Positions 52,826-61,294 of a stretch of 64,000 nt of DNA are shown piece by piece. Under the pieces are notes generated by a model. That model made no database searches and was not told the DNA's origin. It saw only the letters and a program-made list of their open reading frames with translations. Source of the DNA: Salinibaculum rarum (GTDB lineage: Archaea; Halobacteriota; Halobacteria; Halobacteriales; Haloarculaceae); the NCBI RefSeq assembly GCF_030505615.1, contig NZ_CP129992.1:2790001-2854000 (forward strand). The letters run 5' to 3'. Position 1 is the first letter of the stretch; each line of letters opens with the position of its first letter. A program made the translations under genes and the position numbers.

Positions 52826-54447
52826 GAACAATCCAGTTGGGATCAGCTATTACCGATACCGACGGAAACTCGCCCAAATCACCTAATTCGGGAGGTTCGA
52901 AGAACCGACTTCCCGACCGAGTTTTGGAGAATATCATAGGTGATAACGAGCGGGTGCGTGCGGCGTTTACGAGCCCAGACGGACTCAGACGCATCGCCGC
53001 CGAGTCGGAGCGGAACGTGTCCTTTCCGGTCGTGATGATAGCCACCGACAGCAGGATACTGTTCGTCGCGGGCGAGCAGACAGGAGGGGACTTCGGGGCG
53101 GACGCGGGGTCGCTGGCGTATGCGGACCTCGCGGCCGTCGCAATCGAGGGGGCCGACCCGGCCACGCTCACACTGTCTATGGCAGACGGCGTCCGCTGGG
53201 AAGTGCCACTTCCGGACGCAGACCCGGGACGGGTCGACAGCCTCGCCCGCCACCTCCAGTGGGTCGGTCACGTACGGTCGCGGCTGGTGGCCTGTCGCAA
53301 CGACCTGGACCTGACTGCGGGACAGATACGCGACCACGCCGCGGAGATGGAGTGGGACGACGCAGAGGCGGTCTACGCCGACCAGCGTGAGGCGCTCGAC
53401 GGGCTCGTCGGTGCCGTCCAGCGGACGACGCCGATAGACGACGCCGTTCTCGCGCCGGAACTGACCGAGATGGACCGGACGCTCGAACGGGCCTACGCGC
53501 GACTCAGTATCGAGCGTGCGGAGTCACAGCTCGAGCTTGGCCAGCAACTCATCGAGAACGAGGACTACAGCCAGGCGCGGAAAGTACTCCAGACGGCCCA
53601 GCAGTACTACGAGCGAGCCAGCGGGCGCGCCGACGAAATCGAGCGCAGCGACACGTTCCGCTTCGGGGAACAGCGGGAGTTGCTGGAGGACATCGACAGA
53701 CTCGAATGGGAAATCGAGGCGGTCGCTGCCGAGCCGATTCGTCGCGCACACGAAGCCAAAATCAAGGCCACCAACGCGACAGAGACTGGTGCCACCGCCG
53801 ACCACTGGGAAACCGCGTTCCGCCGCTACGGCAACGTGCTCACCTTGGACTGGGGCAGCGACGGGCGGAGCTTCGCCGGCGATCCAGACGAGATTCAGGC
53901 GGAGATGCGAGCGGCGGCGGACAGGCTGGTCGACGTCCACTCGACGCTCGCCCGCGAAAAGTGGAACGAGGGCGTCACACTGGAGCGAAACGGGGACGTG
54001 AAGAACGGACTCAGGGCGTGTAACGACGCGATAGAGCACATCGACCGCGCGGCGGAACTCGCTGTCGAGTTCCGTCCGGAGGATGCCTCGGCAATCGAGC
54101 AGCGCCGCGACGGGATGAAATCACTGCGCGAGCGGTTGCGCGAGACGGGCGAAGCCAACAGCGGGGACACCACAACGGCAGACTCCGGGACAGACGCGTC
54201 GACAGCAGACGCGGACTCGGAGACGGAAAGCGAGCAGTCCCCGAGAGAAGCACCGGACCTGGTCGACATCGACACCCACCAGGAGATAACCTTCGACGCA
54301 GTGGTGACTGAATCGACAGTCGACGCAGGGGACGACCAGCAGTCCGATGTGGACACCGAAGAGCGCACCGCAAAGCGCGACGAGGATGGGAACGAGGACA
54401 CGACAGACAGTTCCGGAACCGTCCTGCACTCTGATGGGACGGAGTGA
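52822..54447 (+). CDS. PH-like domain plus helical-repeat protein, unknown
   Basis: 541 residues if the GTG at 52822 is the start. Residues ~40-150 form a bacterial-PH-like domain (PDRVLENIIGDNERVRAAF, VMIATDSRILFVAGEQTGG). Residues ~160-430 are helical, with TPR/coiled-coil character (ERAESQLELGQQLIENEDYSQARKVLQTAQQYYERA). The last ~110 residues are a Ser/Thr/Asp/Glu-rich disordered tail. No membrane segment. Likely a scaffold at membrane or nucleoid (inference). A TTTTATTAT box only 6 nt before the GTG leaves the start uncertain. Confidence 0.7.
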   Translation: MRTIQLGSAITDTDGNSPKSPNSGGSKNRLPDRVLENIIGDNERVRAAFTSPDGLRRIAAESERNVSFPVVMIATDSRILFVAGEQTGGDFGADAGSLAYADLAAVAIEGADPATLTLSMADGVRWEVPLPDADPGRVDSLARHLQWVGHVRSRLVACRNDLDLTAGQIRDHAAEMEWDDAEAVYADQREALDGLVGAVQRTTPIDDAVLAPELTEMDRTLERAYARLSIERAESQLELGQQLIENEDYSQARKVLQTAQQYYERASGRADEIERSDTFRFGEQRELLEDIDRLEWEIEAVAAEPIRRAHEAKIKATNATETGATADHWETAFRRYGNVLTLDWGSDGRSFAGDPDEIQAEMRAAADRLVDVHSTLAREKWNEGVTLERNGDVKNGLRACNDAIEHIDRAAELAVEFRPEDASAIEQRRDGMKSLRERLRETGEANSGDTTTADSGTDASTADADSETESEQSPREAPDLVDIDTHQEITFDAVVTESTVDAGDDQQSDVDTEERTAKRDEDGNEDTTDSSGTVLHSDGTE

Positions 54448-54488
54448 CACTGCGGAGCGCGACCCGGTCGAGCGCGATGCGTACAATC

Positions 54489-54495
54489 TTTATAT
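54489..54495 (+). promoter_or_regulatory. TATA box of tRNA-Leu(CAA)
   Basis: TTTATAT lies 39-45 nt before the mature tRNA 5' end, predicting a ~15-nt 5' leader. Confidence 0.6.
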
Positions 54496-54533
54496 CGGAC
54501 GCCCAGAGTGGAGAGTACACCGACACAGCGCGT

Positions 54534-54617
54534 GCGAGGGTAGCCAAGCCTGGAAACGGCGGCGGACTCAAGATCCGCTCCCGTAGGGGTCCAAGGGTTC
54601 AAATCCCTTCCCTCGCA
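54534..54617 (+). tRNA. tRNA-Leu (anticodon CAA)
   Basis: 84 nt. The acceptor stem GCGAGGG pairs with CCCTCGC, with discriminator A. The anticodon stem GCGGA/TCCGC encloses CTCAAGA, giving CAA. A class-II variable arm (TCCCGTAGGGGTCC region) and the T-arm AAGGG TTCAAAT CCCTT complete it. No CCA is encoded. The 3' end is copied downstream, as at integrative-element attachment sites. Confidence 0.95.
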
Positions 54618-54987
54618 CTCTCCGACCCGAGCAACAACGAGGGTCGTGAGGTGCACGCGGAAGGTTTGAACGAGAGGACGCCGCTGGCGTTTGCGTAGTT
54701 CAAATCCTTCCCTCGCACTGTTGGCCACTGCGGCCCCTCGCAATACAGTGCGCGGAAGTCCGCAACGGAGCGGTCTTCCCTCGCAATTTTCCGTCGATAA
54801 CGCCTGAGCGTGCCGTACCGCTCGCCGTAACCCACAGTGACGCGGATTTTGTTCGACCGGTGTCCGACGCAGAATGTGAATCCGGGCAGCGAGACGCTGG
54901 AAGGTTCCATCGGAGGCACTGACAGCCGAAACCAGCCGTCCTGCCGGAAGCGACGGTGCTAACTACCCACGTACACCAGCCGGTAGT
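54618..54987 (+). other. 370-bp gene-free stretch behind tRNA-Leu with 3'-end copies
   Basis: No ORF of convincing character is present on either strand. The stretch contains three copies or partial copies of the tRNA 3' end (see the repeat entry) and otherwise unremarkable GC-rich sequence up to the start of the inositol-monophosphatase-like gene. It looks like debris of past site-specific integration or deletion. Confidence 0.6.
54698..54785 (+). repeat. copies of the tRNA-Leu(CAA) 3' end (att-like)
   Basis: A 22-nt segment at 54698-54719 repeats the tRNA T-arm/acceptor end (54597-54619) with a single C missing. Shorter copies follow: CCCCTCGCA at 54734-54742 and CTTCCCTCGCA at 54775-54785. 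All are in the same orientation as the tRNA. Confidence 0.65.
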
Positions 54988-55821
54988 ATGACAGACGCGA
55001 CTCGGCGGGCGGCGCTGGCAGAGCGTGCAGCCCGGGCCGGCGGTGTGGTCGCACGCGAGACCTTCCGCGAGGACCTGCGCGTGGAGACGAAGACGAACAA
55101 AAACGATGTGGTCACCGAGGCCGACCGCGACGCCCAACACCAGGTCGTCTCGACGATTCGCAACGAGTTCCCGACGGAGACGCTCGTCTGCGAAGAGGAC
55201 GTCACGCCTCCGGGCGAGGACGTTGACCTCCGAAAGTCAGTCCCCGAGTCGGGCCGGGCCTGGATTGTCGACCCTATCGACGGGACGGCGAACTACGTCC
55301 GTGGCATCCGCTTTTGGGGGACCAGCGTCGCTGCAGTCGTCGACGGCGACCCAGTCGGCGTCGCGACCTATCTCCCCTCGGAGGGCGACATCTACGCGGC
55401 CGGACCCGAGAGTGTCACCCGCAACGGAACGGTGATGAGCGTCAGCGAGCGGACCGACCCCGAAACCTTCGCCGTCGGACTGATCGGCTGGTGGCCGACG
55501 AAAGGCGGGGACGCGTACGCCTCGCTGTTCCGGGCTGCCGCCGACCGGTTCGGTGACCTCCGGCGACTGGGCTGTATGCAGGGCGTGCTCTCGCTGGTCG
55601 CCAGCGGGAGTCTCGACGCCGCGTTCATGCCTGAACGACCCCACCCGTGGGACGCCGTCGCCGGCGTCTACCTCATCCGGCGGGCTGGCGGGACGGCGAC
55701 TGATATTCACGGCGAGCGCTGGCACTACGACAGCGAGGGGCTGGTCGTTTCGAACGGACAGGCCCACGACGTCGTCCTGGAAGCAGTCCAGGAGGGGACG
55801 ACCATCGAAGCCGCAGACTGA
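54988..55821 (+). CDS. inositol monophosphatase family protein
   Basis: 277 residues. Metal-binding motifs: VCEEDVTPPGED (Glu-Glu), WIVDPIDGTANYVRGIRFWG (DPIDGT) and the C-terminal HPWDAVAGVYLIRRAGG. It hydrolyses sugar or inositol phosphates or fructose-1,6-bisphosphate; archaeal members are often dual-function. ATG 54988 is the first credible start. It is the first gene after the tRNA-Leu debris. Confidence 0.93.
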   Translation: MTDATRRAALAERAARAGGVVARETFREDLRVETKTNKNDVVTEADRDAQHQVVSTIRNEFPTETLVCEEDVTPPGEDVDLRKSVPESGRAWIVDPIDGTANYVRGIRFWGTSVAAVVDGDPVGVATYLPSEGDIYAAGPESVTRNGTVMSVSERTDPETFAVGLIGWWPTKGGDAYASLFRAAADRFGDLRRLGCMQGVLSLVASGSLDAAFMPERPHPWDAVAGVYLIRRAGGTATDIHGERWHYDSEGLVVSNGQAHDVVLEAVQEGTTIEAAD

Positions 55822-55896
55822 CCGGAGTTATCCGGGCATGAACGGGCGGCACACGCGACCGGAATTTTAACCACCGCGGCCCCCGCCGTTGGCTGT

Positions 55897-57045
55897 ATGA
55901 ACGGACTGGACGAGTACGGTATCAGCCCCGAGCAGGCGTGGCTCGGGACGTTCGTGGCGGGGGTGGTCGCACTCGCGGGGAGTGCCCTGGTCTTCACTGA
56001 GCGGGTGTACTACGGCTTCATCTGGCGGTACTTCTGGGGACCCGTCGCCGCCGACGCCGACGGGGCCAGATGTGTTGCGTACCTGCGTGACAGCGGCGAC
56101 GTCGTGTTCAACCCGGCCGCTGGCTGTGGGGTCGTCGAGAACGCCTACGTCGCCGAACCGGGCTATACGACCGTCTCGACTATCGGATACATGGTCGTGC
56201 TCGTGTTCATGCTCTGGGGTGTCTATCTGCTCCTCCAGCGGTTCGACCTCCGGCCGTACCCGGATTTTTTCCTCTCGCTTGTCCCCTTCATGCTCTTTGG
56301 CGGTGCGCTCCGCGTCGTCGAGGACTCGTTTGTCGCCGCCCAGCGTGCGGGTGCCGACCCCGCAGTCGGCTTCCCGGCCTCTGGCGCGCTCATCAGCCCC
56401 TTCATCTACTTCACCGTGTTTTTCGTCACGCTTGTCGCGTTCCTCCTCGCGAAGTGGCTCCAGTGGAACGACCACACCGAGACCTACTCGTATCCGCTCG
56501 GAGCGATGGGGGCTGGCATCTTCCTGCTTACGGCGGGCTATCTCACGATGCTCTCGGTCACCAGAGATTACGTCGGATGGTACCCGCTGGTGACGGTGAC
56601 GACCGTCGGCCTGGCGACGCTGCTCGCGGTCGGCGCGTACTACGGCCTCGACCGGTACGCTCCCGAGGTCAACGCCGGCACCGGAACGATGGGACTGGTC
56701 GTCGTCTGGGGCCACGCCATCGACGGCGTCGCCAACGTCATCGCCTCGGACTGGACGGGTGCCTTCGGCATCCCCGGTGAGGGGTACTCCGCGAAACACG
56801 TCGTCAACAGGATAATCATCGACGTGACAAACGCCGTCCAGCCAGCGTGGCTGACCGACATCGTTGGCGATTCCTGGACGTTCCTCGTCGTGAAGCTCAT
56901 CGTCGCCGTGTTCATCCTCTCGGTGTTCGACGAGCAGTTCTTCGACGAGAGCCCGCGCTACGCGGTGCTGTTGCTGATGGCGATTCTGGCAGTCGGCCTC
57001 GGACCAGGAACCCGCGACATGATTCGCGTGACCCTCGGTATCTAG
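55897..57045 (+). CDS. DUF63 membrane protein
   Basis: 382 residues, about nine helices, matching the archaeal DUF63 family (YYGFIWRYFWGPVAADA, YTTVSTIGYMVVLVFMLWGVYLLL, FGGALRVVEDSFV, WGHAIDGVANVIASDW). Function unknown. A TTTTAAC box lies about 28 nt before the ATG. Convergent with the YcaO-family gene, 65 bp apart. Confidence 0.9.
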   Translation: MNGLDEYGISPEQAWLGTFVAGVVALAGSALVFTERVYYGFIWRYFWGPVAADADGARCVAYLRDSGDVVFNPAAGCGVVENAYVAEPGYTTVSTIGYMVVLVFMLWGVYLLLQRFDLRPYPDFFLSLVPFMLFGGALRVVEDSFVAAQRAGADPAVGFPASGALISPFIYFTVFFVTLVAFLLAKWLQWNDHTETYSYPLGAMGAGIFLLTAGYLTMLSVTRDYVGWYPLVTVTTVGLATLLAVGAYYGLDRYAPEVNAGTGTMGLVVVWGHAIDGVANVIASDWTGAFGIPGEGYSAKHVVNRIIIDVTNAVQPAWLTDIVGDSWTFLVVKLIVAVFILSVFDEQFFDESPRYAVLLLMAILAVGLGPGTRDMIRVTLGI

Positions 57046-57110
57046 ACGAAGCGATTTCCGGAACGGCCCGAAGCAGCCACCCTCCAGACACAGCCTGTTG
57101 GCGCCGAGCG

Positions 57111-58811
57111 TCAGGGGAACGGATGGTGGTCGCGGTCCAGCCGAGGCGCAAAGCCCATGTCCTCCGGCACGGATTCTGCGCGCTCGCCGAAGTAACTCTC
57201 ACCGAAAAAGAGCGGCTGGGCCTGCGGGACGAGCACGCGAACGGCTTCGAAGCCAAGATGAGCGACATCGCGGGTCGTCGTCCGGACGCCGTAGGCATCG
57301 AGGTCGGCCGACGTGAGTCGCTCGACCACCGCATCGAGTTCATCCGCGCCGTCGGGCACGTCCTCCGGCCCGACACTGGCGGCTGGCACTTCGTCGTCTG
57401 CGTCGACGTACTCCTCGACTTCGGTCGGAAAGTCGGCGTAGCGGCCGATTTCGCCGGACGCGCCGGCGGCATCCTCGGGCCCCATCCCACGCAGTTCCAT
57501 CCAGTTCTGGAGTGCTTCGGCCAGCGCCGACCGCGCGGCCGCAGTGACATCGAGGTCCGCACCCGACCCTGCGGCAAAACTGGGCCACTCCCCGCGGTGA
57601 ACTGCCGCCACGACGACCGGCACGTCCACGTCCTGGGTCACGAGCAGCGTGGAGACGTCGAGACCCTCCGAATCGGCACGCCGCTGGAGTGTCTCGTAGC
57701 CGTCGTCGTCGATATCGAGCGCCAGCGGGTCGAACGTCGAGTACCACGACAGCATCGTCGCGTCGCGTTCGACGACCTCGTACAACCCCGCCAGCAGGGC
57801 TTCAGTCCCGGAGTTGCCAAGCCCCAGCCCCGTCGTGACTGGCGGTCGATACCGCTTCGACGGCGGCGGGTAGTGGACGAACTCCGCCGGCAACGGGACC
57901 GACTCGCCGGTCGCGAGGTCCTCGCCGACGACCCACGAGATCTCGACGGTCGGGTCGGGGTCGGTCTGGCAGACGAACTGAGCGGGCGGGACGGCTCCCT
58001 GAATCCCGTTTGGCGGAGCCGATTTGAACTCGTCGAACTGGTAGACGCCCGCACAGTAGCGTTCGAGTCCCTCCCCGAGTGCCTTCATGAACGCGGCGTC
58101 CCAGCCGGCGTCGACGCCAGCGGCATCGCGAGCCGCGCTGACGGCGCTGAATCCGGCGGTGTCACAGCTGTGGGCCAGATAGTACGGGACGGGGAACGAC
58201 TCGGCCTCGCCGACTTCCTGGACGATACCGAGCTGGTCGTCGACAGCTCGCTCTGCGCGGCCGAGCGCGTCTTCGAGGGGCCGGTCTACCTCGCCGCGGT
58301 CGAGGCTCCGGCTGCGACCGGTGTCACACGCGCAGTTAGGCAGTGGGAGAAACTCGCGGCGAGCGTGGGGAATCTCGACGACTTCGCCGAAGGTGGCACC
58401 GTCGTCGGCCAGGTATCGGGCGGCCTCCCGACCGCCGACGGCCCCGGCAAAGCGTGCGGTGTGTGCCGGTGGGGCCGCTGCGGGTTCGGCCTGAGGGTTC
58501 AGGTTCGCGCTCACACGGCCGCTCAGACACTCGTAACAGGCCGTCTCTGGACCGAAGCCCGCGACGGCGGCGTCGACAATCGGGAATCCGCCAACACCCC
58601 CGAGTTCGACGGCAATCCAGTTGGCAGCGGCGTCGAGTGCGTGCTGGTTTGCGCGTTCGAAGAGCGTCTCACCGGCCTGCCCGACGACAACCGTCAGGTC
58701 GTACTCGGGGAGTTCGCCGACGTCGATTGTCGCGGTGTCGACATCCACATCCTCCAGCGCCGCCTCGACGGCGGCGACAGCGGGACCGGATCCGACGATA
58801 CCTACAGACAT
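57111..58811 (-). CDS. fused E1-like/YcaO protein (cyclodehydratase-type)
   Basis: 566 residues from MSVGIVGSGPAVAAVEAAL. Residues 1-~165 form a ThiF/E1-like region with a probable zinc tetrad: C92/C95 (CYEC) and C160/C162 (CAC). The YcaO domain follows, with FMKALGEGLERYCAG, GNSGTEALLAGLYEVVERDATMLSWY and SALAEALQNWMELRG (ATP-binding residues). The C-terminus is proline-tailed (HHPFP), as in azoline-forming YcaO. This is the fused C-D layout of RiPP cyclodehydratases, but no precursor, dehydrogenase or exporter gene is adjacent. An alternative is a thioamide or tRNA-related YcaO role. TATA-like box 24-34 nt upstream. Confidence 0.85.
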   Translation of the reverse strand: MSVGIVGSGPAVAAVEAALEDVDVDTATIDVGELPEYDLTVVVGQAGETLFERANQHALDAAANWIAVELGGVGGFPIVDAAVAGFGPETACYECLSGRVSANLNPQAEPAAAPPAHTARFAGAVGGREAARYLADDGATFGEVVEIPHARREFLPLPNCACDTGRSRSLDRGEVDRPLEDALGRAERAVDDQLGIVQEVGEAESFPVPYYLAHSCDTAGFSAVSAARDAAGVDAGWDAAFMKALGEGLERYCAGVYQFDEFKSAPPNGIQGAVPPAQFVCQTDPDPTVEISWVVGEDLATGESVPLPAEFVHYPPPSKRYRPPVTTGLGLGNSGTEALLAGLYEVVERDATMLSWYSTFDPLALDIDDDGYETLQRRADSEGLDVSTLLVTQDVDVPVVVAAVHRGEWPSFAAGSGADLDVTAAARSALAEALQNWMELRGMGPEDAAGASGEIGRYADFPTEVEEYVDADDEVPAASVGPEDVPDGADELDAVVERLTSADLDAYGVRTTTRDVAHLGFEAVRVLVPQAQPLFFGESYFGERAESVPEDMGFAPRLDRDHHPFP

Positions 58812-58834
58812 AGCCGACCACACGACGGGTGGGG

Positions 58835-58845
58835 CCAAAAATACT
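58835..58845 (-). promoter_or_regulatory. TATA box of the YcaO gene
   Basis: Minus-strand AGTATTTTTGG lies 24-34 nt before the ATG at 58811, in the 51-bp gap after the TbsP-like gene, so YcaO can be transcribed on its own. Confidence 0.5.
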
Positions 58846-58862
58846 GGCCTCTACGTGGCCGG

Positions 58863-59681
58863 TCAGGCCAGCATCTCCTGGGCAATTCCAGCCAGGTCAT
58901 CCGCGTCGGCGTCTTCGAGTCGCTGTGAACCCAACAGGAGACGGAGTCGGGGACGGCCCACGTCGATAGGGACCTTCTCGGTGTCGAGCAGGCCGCTGTC
59001 CTCGAGGCGGGTTTTCGTCCGGGAGAAGGTTGCCTTGCTGGCGACGCCGACATCTTCACCCCACTTGCTGATGTCGTAGAGCAGTTCGCCGTTCTTTGCG
59101 GCCACGAGGAGGCTGATGGTCACTTCGTCGAGTCCGTCCCCGCCACCGCGAGCGCTCTCGAGTGAGTCGAGCACAGCCGCGAAGTCCGCGGCGGTCGTCG
59201 CGCCGAGTTCGGCCTCGAGCGTCTCCATGACCCGCGAGCGCGGTGGCGTCCGGAGCGAAAACTCGGGTGCGTCGGCCCAGCGCCCGTCGTAGTCGGCGTA
59301 GGTCGCCTCGACAAACGAGTCGTCGGTGGTCACCAGCCCGGCGGCCTGGTCGCTGCTCTCGACCAGCGAGACCACCGACTCCTCCGAGAGGACCAGCGCA
59401 CTGTTGGGGACCTCCTGGAGTGTCCTGACGCGCAACAGTCCCTCTTCGACGAGGTCGGCAATCGCACTCGCGACCAGGAAATCCTCCATCAAATCTTTGA
59501 GCGGGTCCCGCGCAGCGAACAGCCTGACGGGCGTGGGGTCGGAGAGTTCGCCGCCGACGGTAACGAGACTGCGAATCGACGCAGGTGATGGATTTACCAC
59601 CACGATGTCGTCACCAGCCGCCGAGAGACACTCACGTAAAATATCGTCGACAGAATCCCTGAGAAGGTTTGAACGAATCAT
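58863..59681 (-). CDS. TbsP-like transcriptional regulator (DUF5821)
   Basis: 272 residues. Residues 1-~140 form an alpha/beta sensor-like region (GDDIVVVNPSPASIRSLVTVGGELSDPTPVRLFAARDPLKDLMEDF). Residues ~150-272 include a winged helix (VTISLLVAAKNGELLYDISKWGEDVGVASKATFSRTKTRLEDSGLLDTEKVPIDVGRPRLRL). I recall this family as haloarchaeal DUF5821/TbsP, which acts with TrmB on glucose-dependent genes. An inverted repeat abuts its ATG, consistent with autoregulation. It precedes YcaO on the same strand by 51 bp. Confidence 0.82.
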   Translation of the reverse strand: MIRSNLLRDSVDDILRECLSAAGDDIVVVNPSPASIRSLVTVGGELSDPTPVRLFAARDPLKDLMEDFLVASAIADLVEEGLLRVRTLQEVPNSALVLSEESVVSLVESSDQAAGLVTTDDSFVEATYADYDGRWADAPEFSLRTPPRSRVMETLEAELGATTAADFAAVLDSLESARGGGDGLDEVTISLLVAAKNGELLYDISKWGEDVGVASKATFSRTKTRLEDSGLLDTEKVPIDVGRPRLRLLLGSQRLEDADADDLAGIAQEMLA

Positions 59682-59715
59682 GCTGGTTACCAGCTATGCT
59701 ATTTGAACTATTTAA
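59682..59715 (-). promoter_or_regulatory. inverted repeat and AT-rich promoter of the TbsP-like gene
   Basis: The repeat GCTGGT-T-ACCAGC (59682-59694) touches the start codon, and CTATTT occurs twice (59700-59705 and 59709-59714) upstream of it. The half-site GCTGGT is shared with the palindrome at 4107-4120. Candidate operator; protein unknown. Confidence 0.45.
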
Positions 59716-59874
59716 TTTTATTGGCCGATAGTGTGAAATCAGTGGTCTGTTCGGGTGAGACGGGACACAGCGCCGATTCGAAGTTGTCGGTCATCTGGCT
59801 TCCGAAGCGGTGCCACTCTAGCGGAATATGACATCCAGCCAGGAGACTGGCTAGTTCGGTAAAACGACCGTCAG

Positions 59875-60852
59875 TTAGAGTCCGGGAACGCTGTCTTCGG
59901 CTTCGAGGAGTTCGTGGTAGCGGTTCCGGATGGTGACTTCCGAGATGTTGGCGACCTCAGAGACCTCGCTCTGGGTGACCTTGTCGTTGGTCAGGAGTGA
60001 GGCCGCGTAGACGGCCGCGGCGGCGAGTCCGACCGGGGACTTGCCGGAGTGGACGCCTTTTTGCTTTGCATTCTGGAGGAGTTGTCGGGCGCGGCGCTCG
60101 ACTTCCTCGGCGAGGTCCAGGTCCGAGGCAAAGCGGGGGACGTAGCTCTCGGGGTCTGCCGGCTGGATTTCGAGATTCAGTTCGCGGACGACGTAGCGGT
60201 ACGTGCGGGCGATTTCGTCTTTCTCGACGCGGGAAACTGTCGCGATTTCGTCCAGCGAGCGGGGCGTCCCGGCCTGGCGGGCGGCGGCGTACAGCGACGA
60301 CGTTGCGACGCCTTCGATAGAGCGGCCAGGGAGGAGGTCCTCGTCGAGCGCACGGCGGTAGATGACACTCGCCGTTTCGCGGACGTTCTCGGGGAGGCCG
60401 AGCGCGGAGGCCATCCGGTCGATTTCTCCCAGCGCCTGCTTGAGGTTGCGCTCTTTGGAGTCGCGGGTCCGGAACCGCTCGTTCCAGGTCCGGAGCCGCT
60501 GCATCTTCTCGCGTTGCCGGCTGGAGAGGGCGTTACCGTACGCGTCTTTGTCCTGCCAGCCGATGTTCGTCGAGAGGCCCTTGTCGTGCATCATGTTCGT
60601 CGTCGGTGCACCGACACGGCTCTTCTCGTCTTTCTCCTTGGAGTCGAACGCGCGCCACTCCGGGCCAGGGTCGATTTCGTCTTCCTCGACGACCAGGCCA
60701 CACTCCTTACAGACCGTCTCGCCGTGTTCGCTGTCCGACGCAAGTTTGCCCCCACACTCTGGACAGACCAGCTCCTCGTCGGCTGTCTGTTCGTCTTCCT
60801 CCTCGTCTCGTTCGCGCTCGCGCGTGTAGCGTCTCGTGGTGGTATCGGTCAT
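59875..60852 (-). CDS. tfb: transcription initiation factor IIB
   Basis: 325 residues. Zinc ribbon CPECGGKLASDSEHGETVCKECGLVVEEDEIDPGPEWRAF, B-reader/linker KSRVGAPTTNMMHDKGLSTNIGW, then two cyclin-like repeats with IEGVATSSLYAAARQAGTPRSLDEIATVSRV and SPVGLAAAAVYAASLLTNDKVTQSEVSEVANISEVTIRNRY. It bridges TBP and RNA polymerase. Haloarchaea have several TFBs; which paralogue this is cannot be told. The N-terminus is unusually acidic. Its promoter region carries TTTAAG about 70 nt before the ATG. Confidence 0.97.
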   Translation of the reverse strand: MTDTTTRRYTRERERDEEEDEQTADEELVCPECGGKLASDSEHGETVCKECGLVVEEDEIDPGPEWRAFDSKEKDEKSRVGAPTTNMMHDKGLSTNIGWQDKDAYGNALSSRQREKMQRLRTWNERFRTRDSKERNLKQALGEIDRMASALGLPENVRETASVIYRRALDEDLLPGRSIEGVATSSLYAAARQAGTPRSLDEIATVSRVEKDEIARTYRYVVRELNLEIQPADPESYVPRFASDLDLAEEVERRARQLLQNAKQKGVHSGKSPVGLAAAAVYAASLLTNDKVTQSEVSEVANISEVTIRNRYHELLEAEDSVPGL

Positions 60853-61015
60853 TTTGAACTGAGTTACGGGATCGTACCCGAAGAACGCCTTGTTACAAAC
60901 TTTTGTTGGGTACCGAGCAACTTAAATTCTTTGCCTGTTAAGCCCGCGAGGGCACGTTTTTCGTCAGTTTACGGGTATCGAAACCCTTACCGACCGGCCA
61001 ATCTATCCCACTTTC

Positions 61016-61294
61016 ATGAGCGACCCCGCCGTCGACTCCGAGGAAGTCGGTCACGTCGCCGACCTCGCACGGGTCGACCTGACCGAAGCAGAACGCGAGG
61101 AGTTCGCCGAGCAGTTCGCGGACATCCTGACGTACTTCGAGACGCTCGACGAGGTCCCGGAAGTCGAGCGCGAACCGGAGTTGACCAACGTCATGCGCCC
61201 CGACGAAACCAGAGAGAGCCTCAGCCAGGACGAGGCACTCCAGAACGCCGAGGAAACCGAAGACGGCTACTTCAAGGGACCGAAGGTATCATGA
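61016..61294 (+). CDS. gatC: Asp-tRNA(Asn)/Glu-tRNA(Gln) amidotransferase subunit C
   Basis: 92 residues: VGHVADLARVDLTEAEREEFAEQFADILTYFETLDEVPEVE, then LTNVMRPDETRESLSQDEALQNAEETEDGYFKGPKVS. GatC clamps GatA to GatB. The TGA overlaps the gatA ATG by 4 nt (ATGA). GatB is not in the window. Confidence 0.96.
   Translation: MSDPAVDSEEVGHVADLARVDLTEAEREEFAEQFADILTYFETLDEVPEVEREPELTNVMRPDETRESLSQDEALQNAEETEDGYFKGPKVS

Noticed and set aside
60049..61290. Upstream extension of the gatA frame (842-codon frame)
   Set aside because: It overlaps tfb in antisense and gatC in another frame; the gatC/gatA ATGA overlap fixes the start at 61291.
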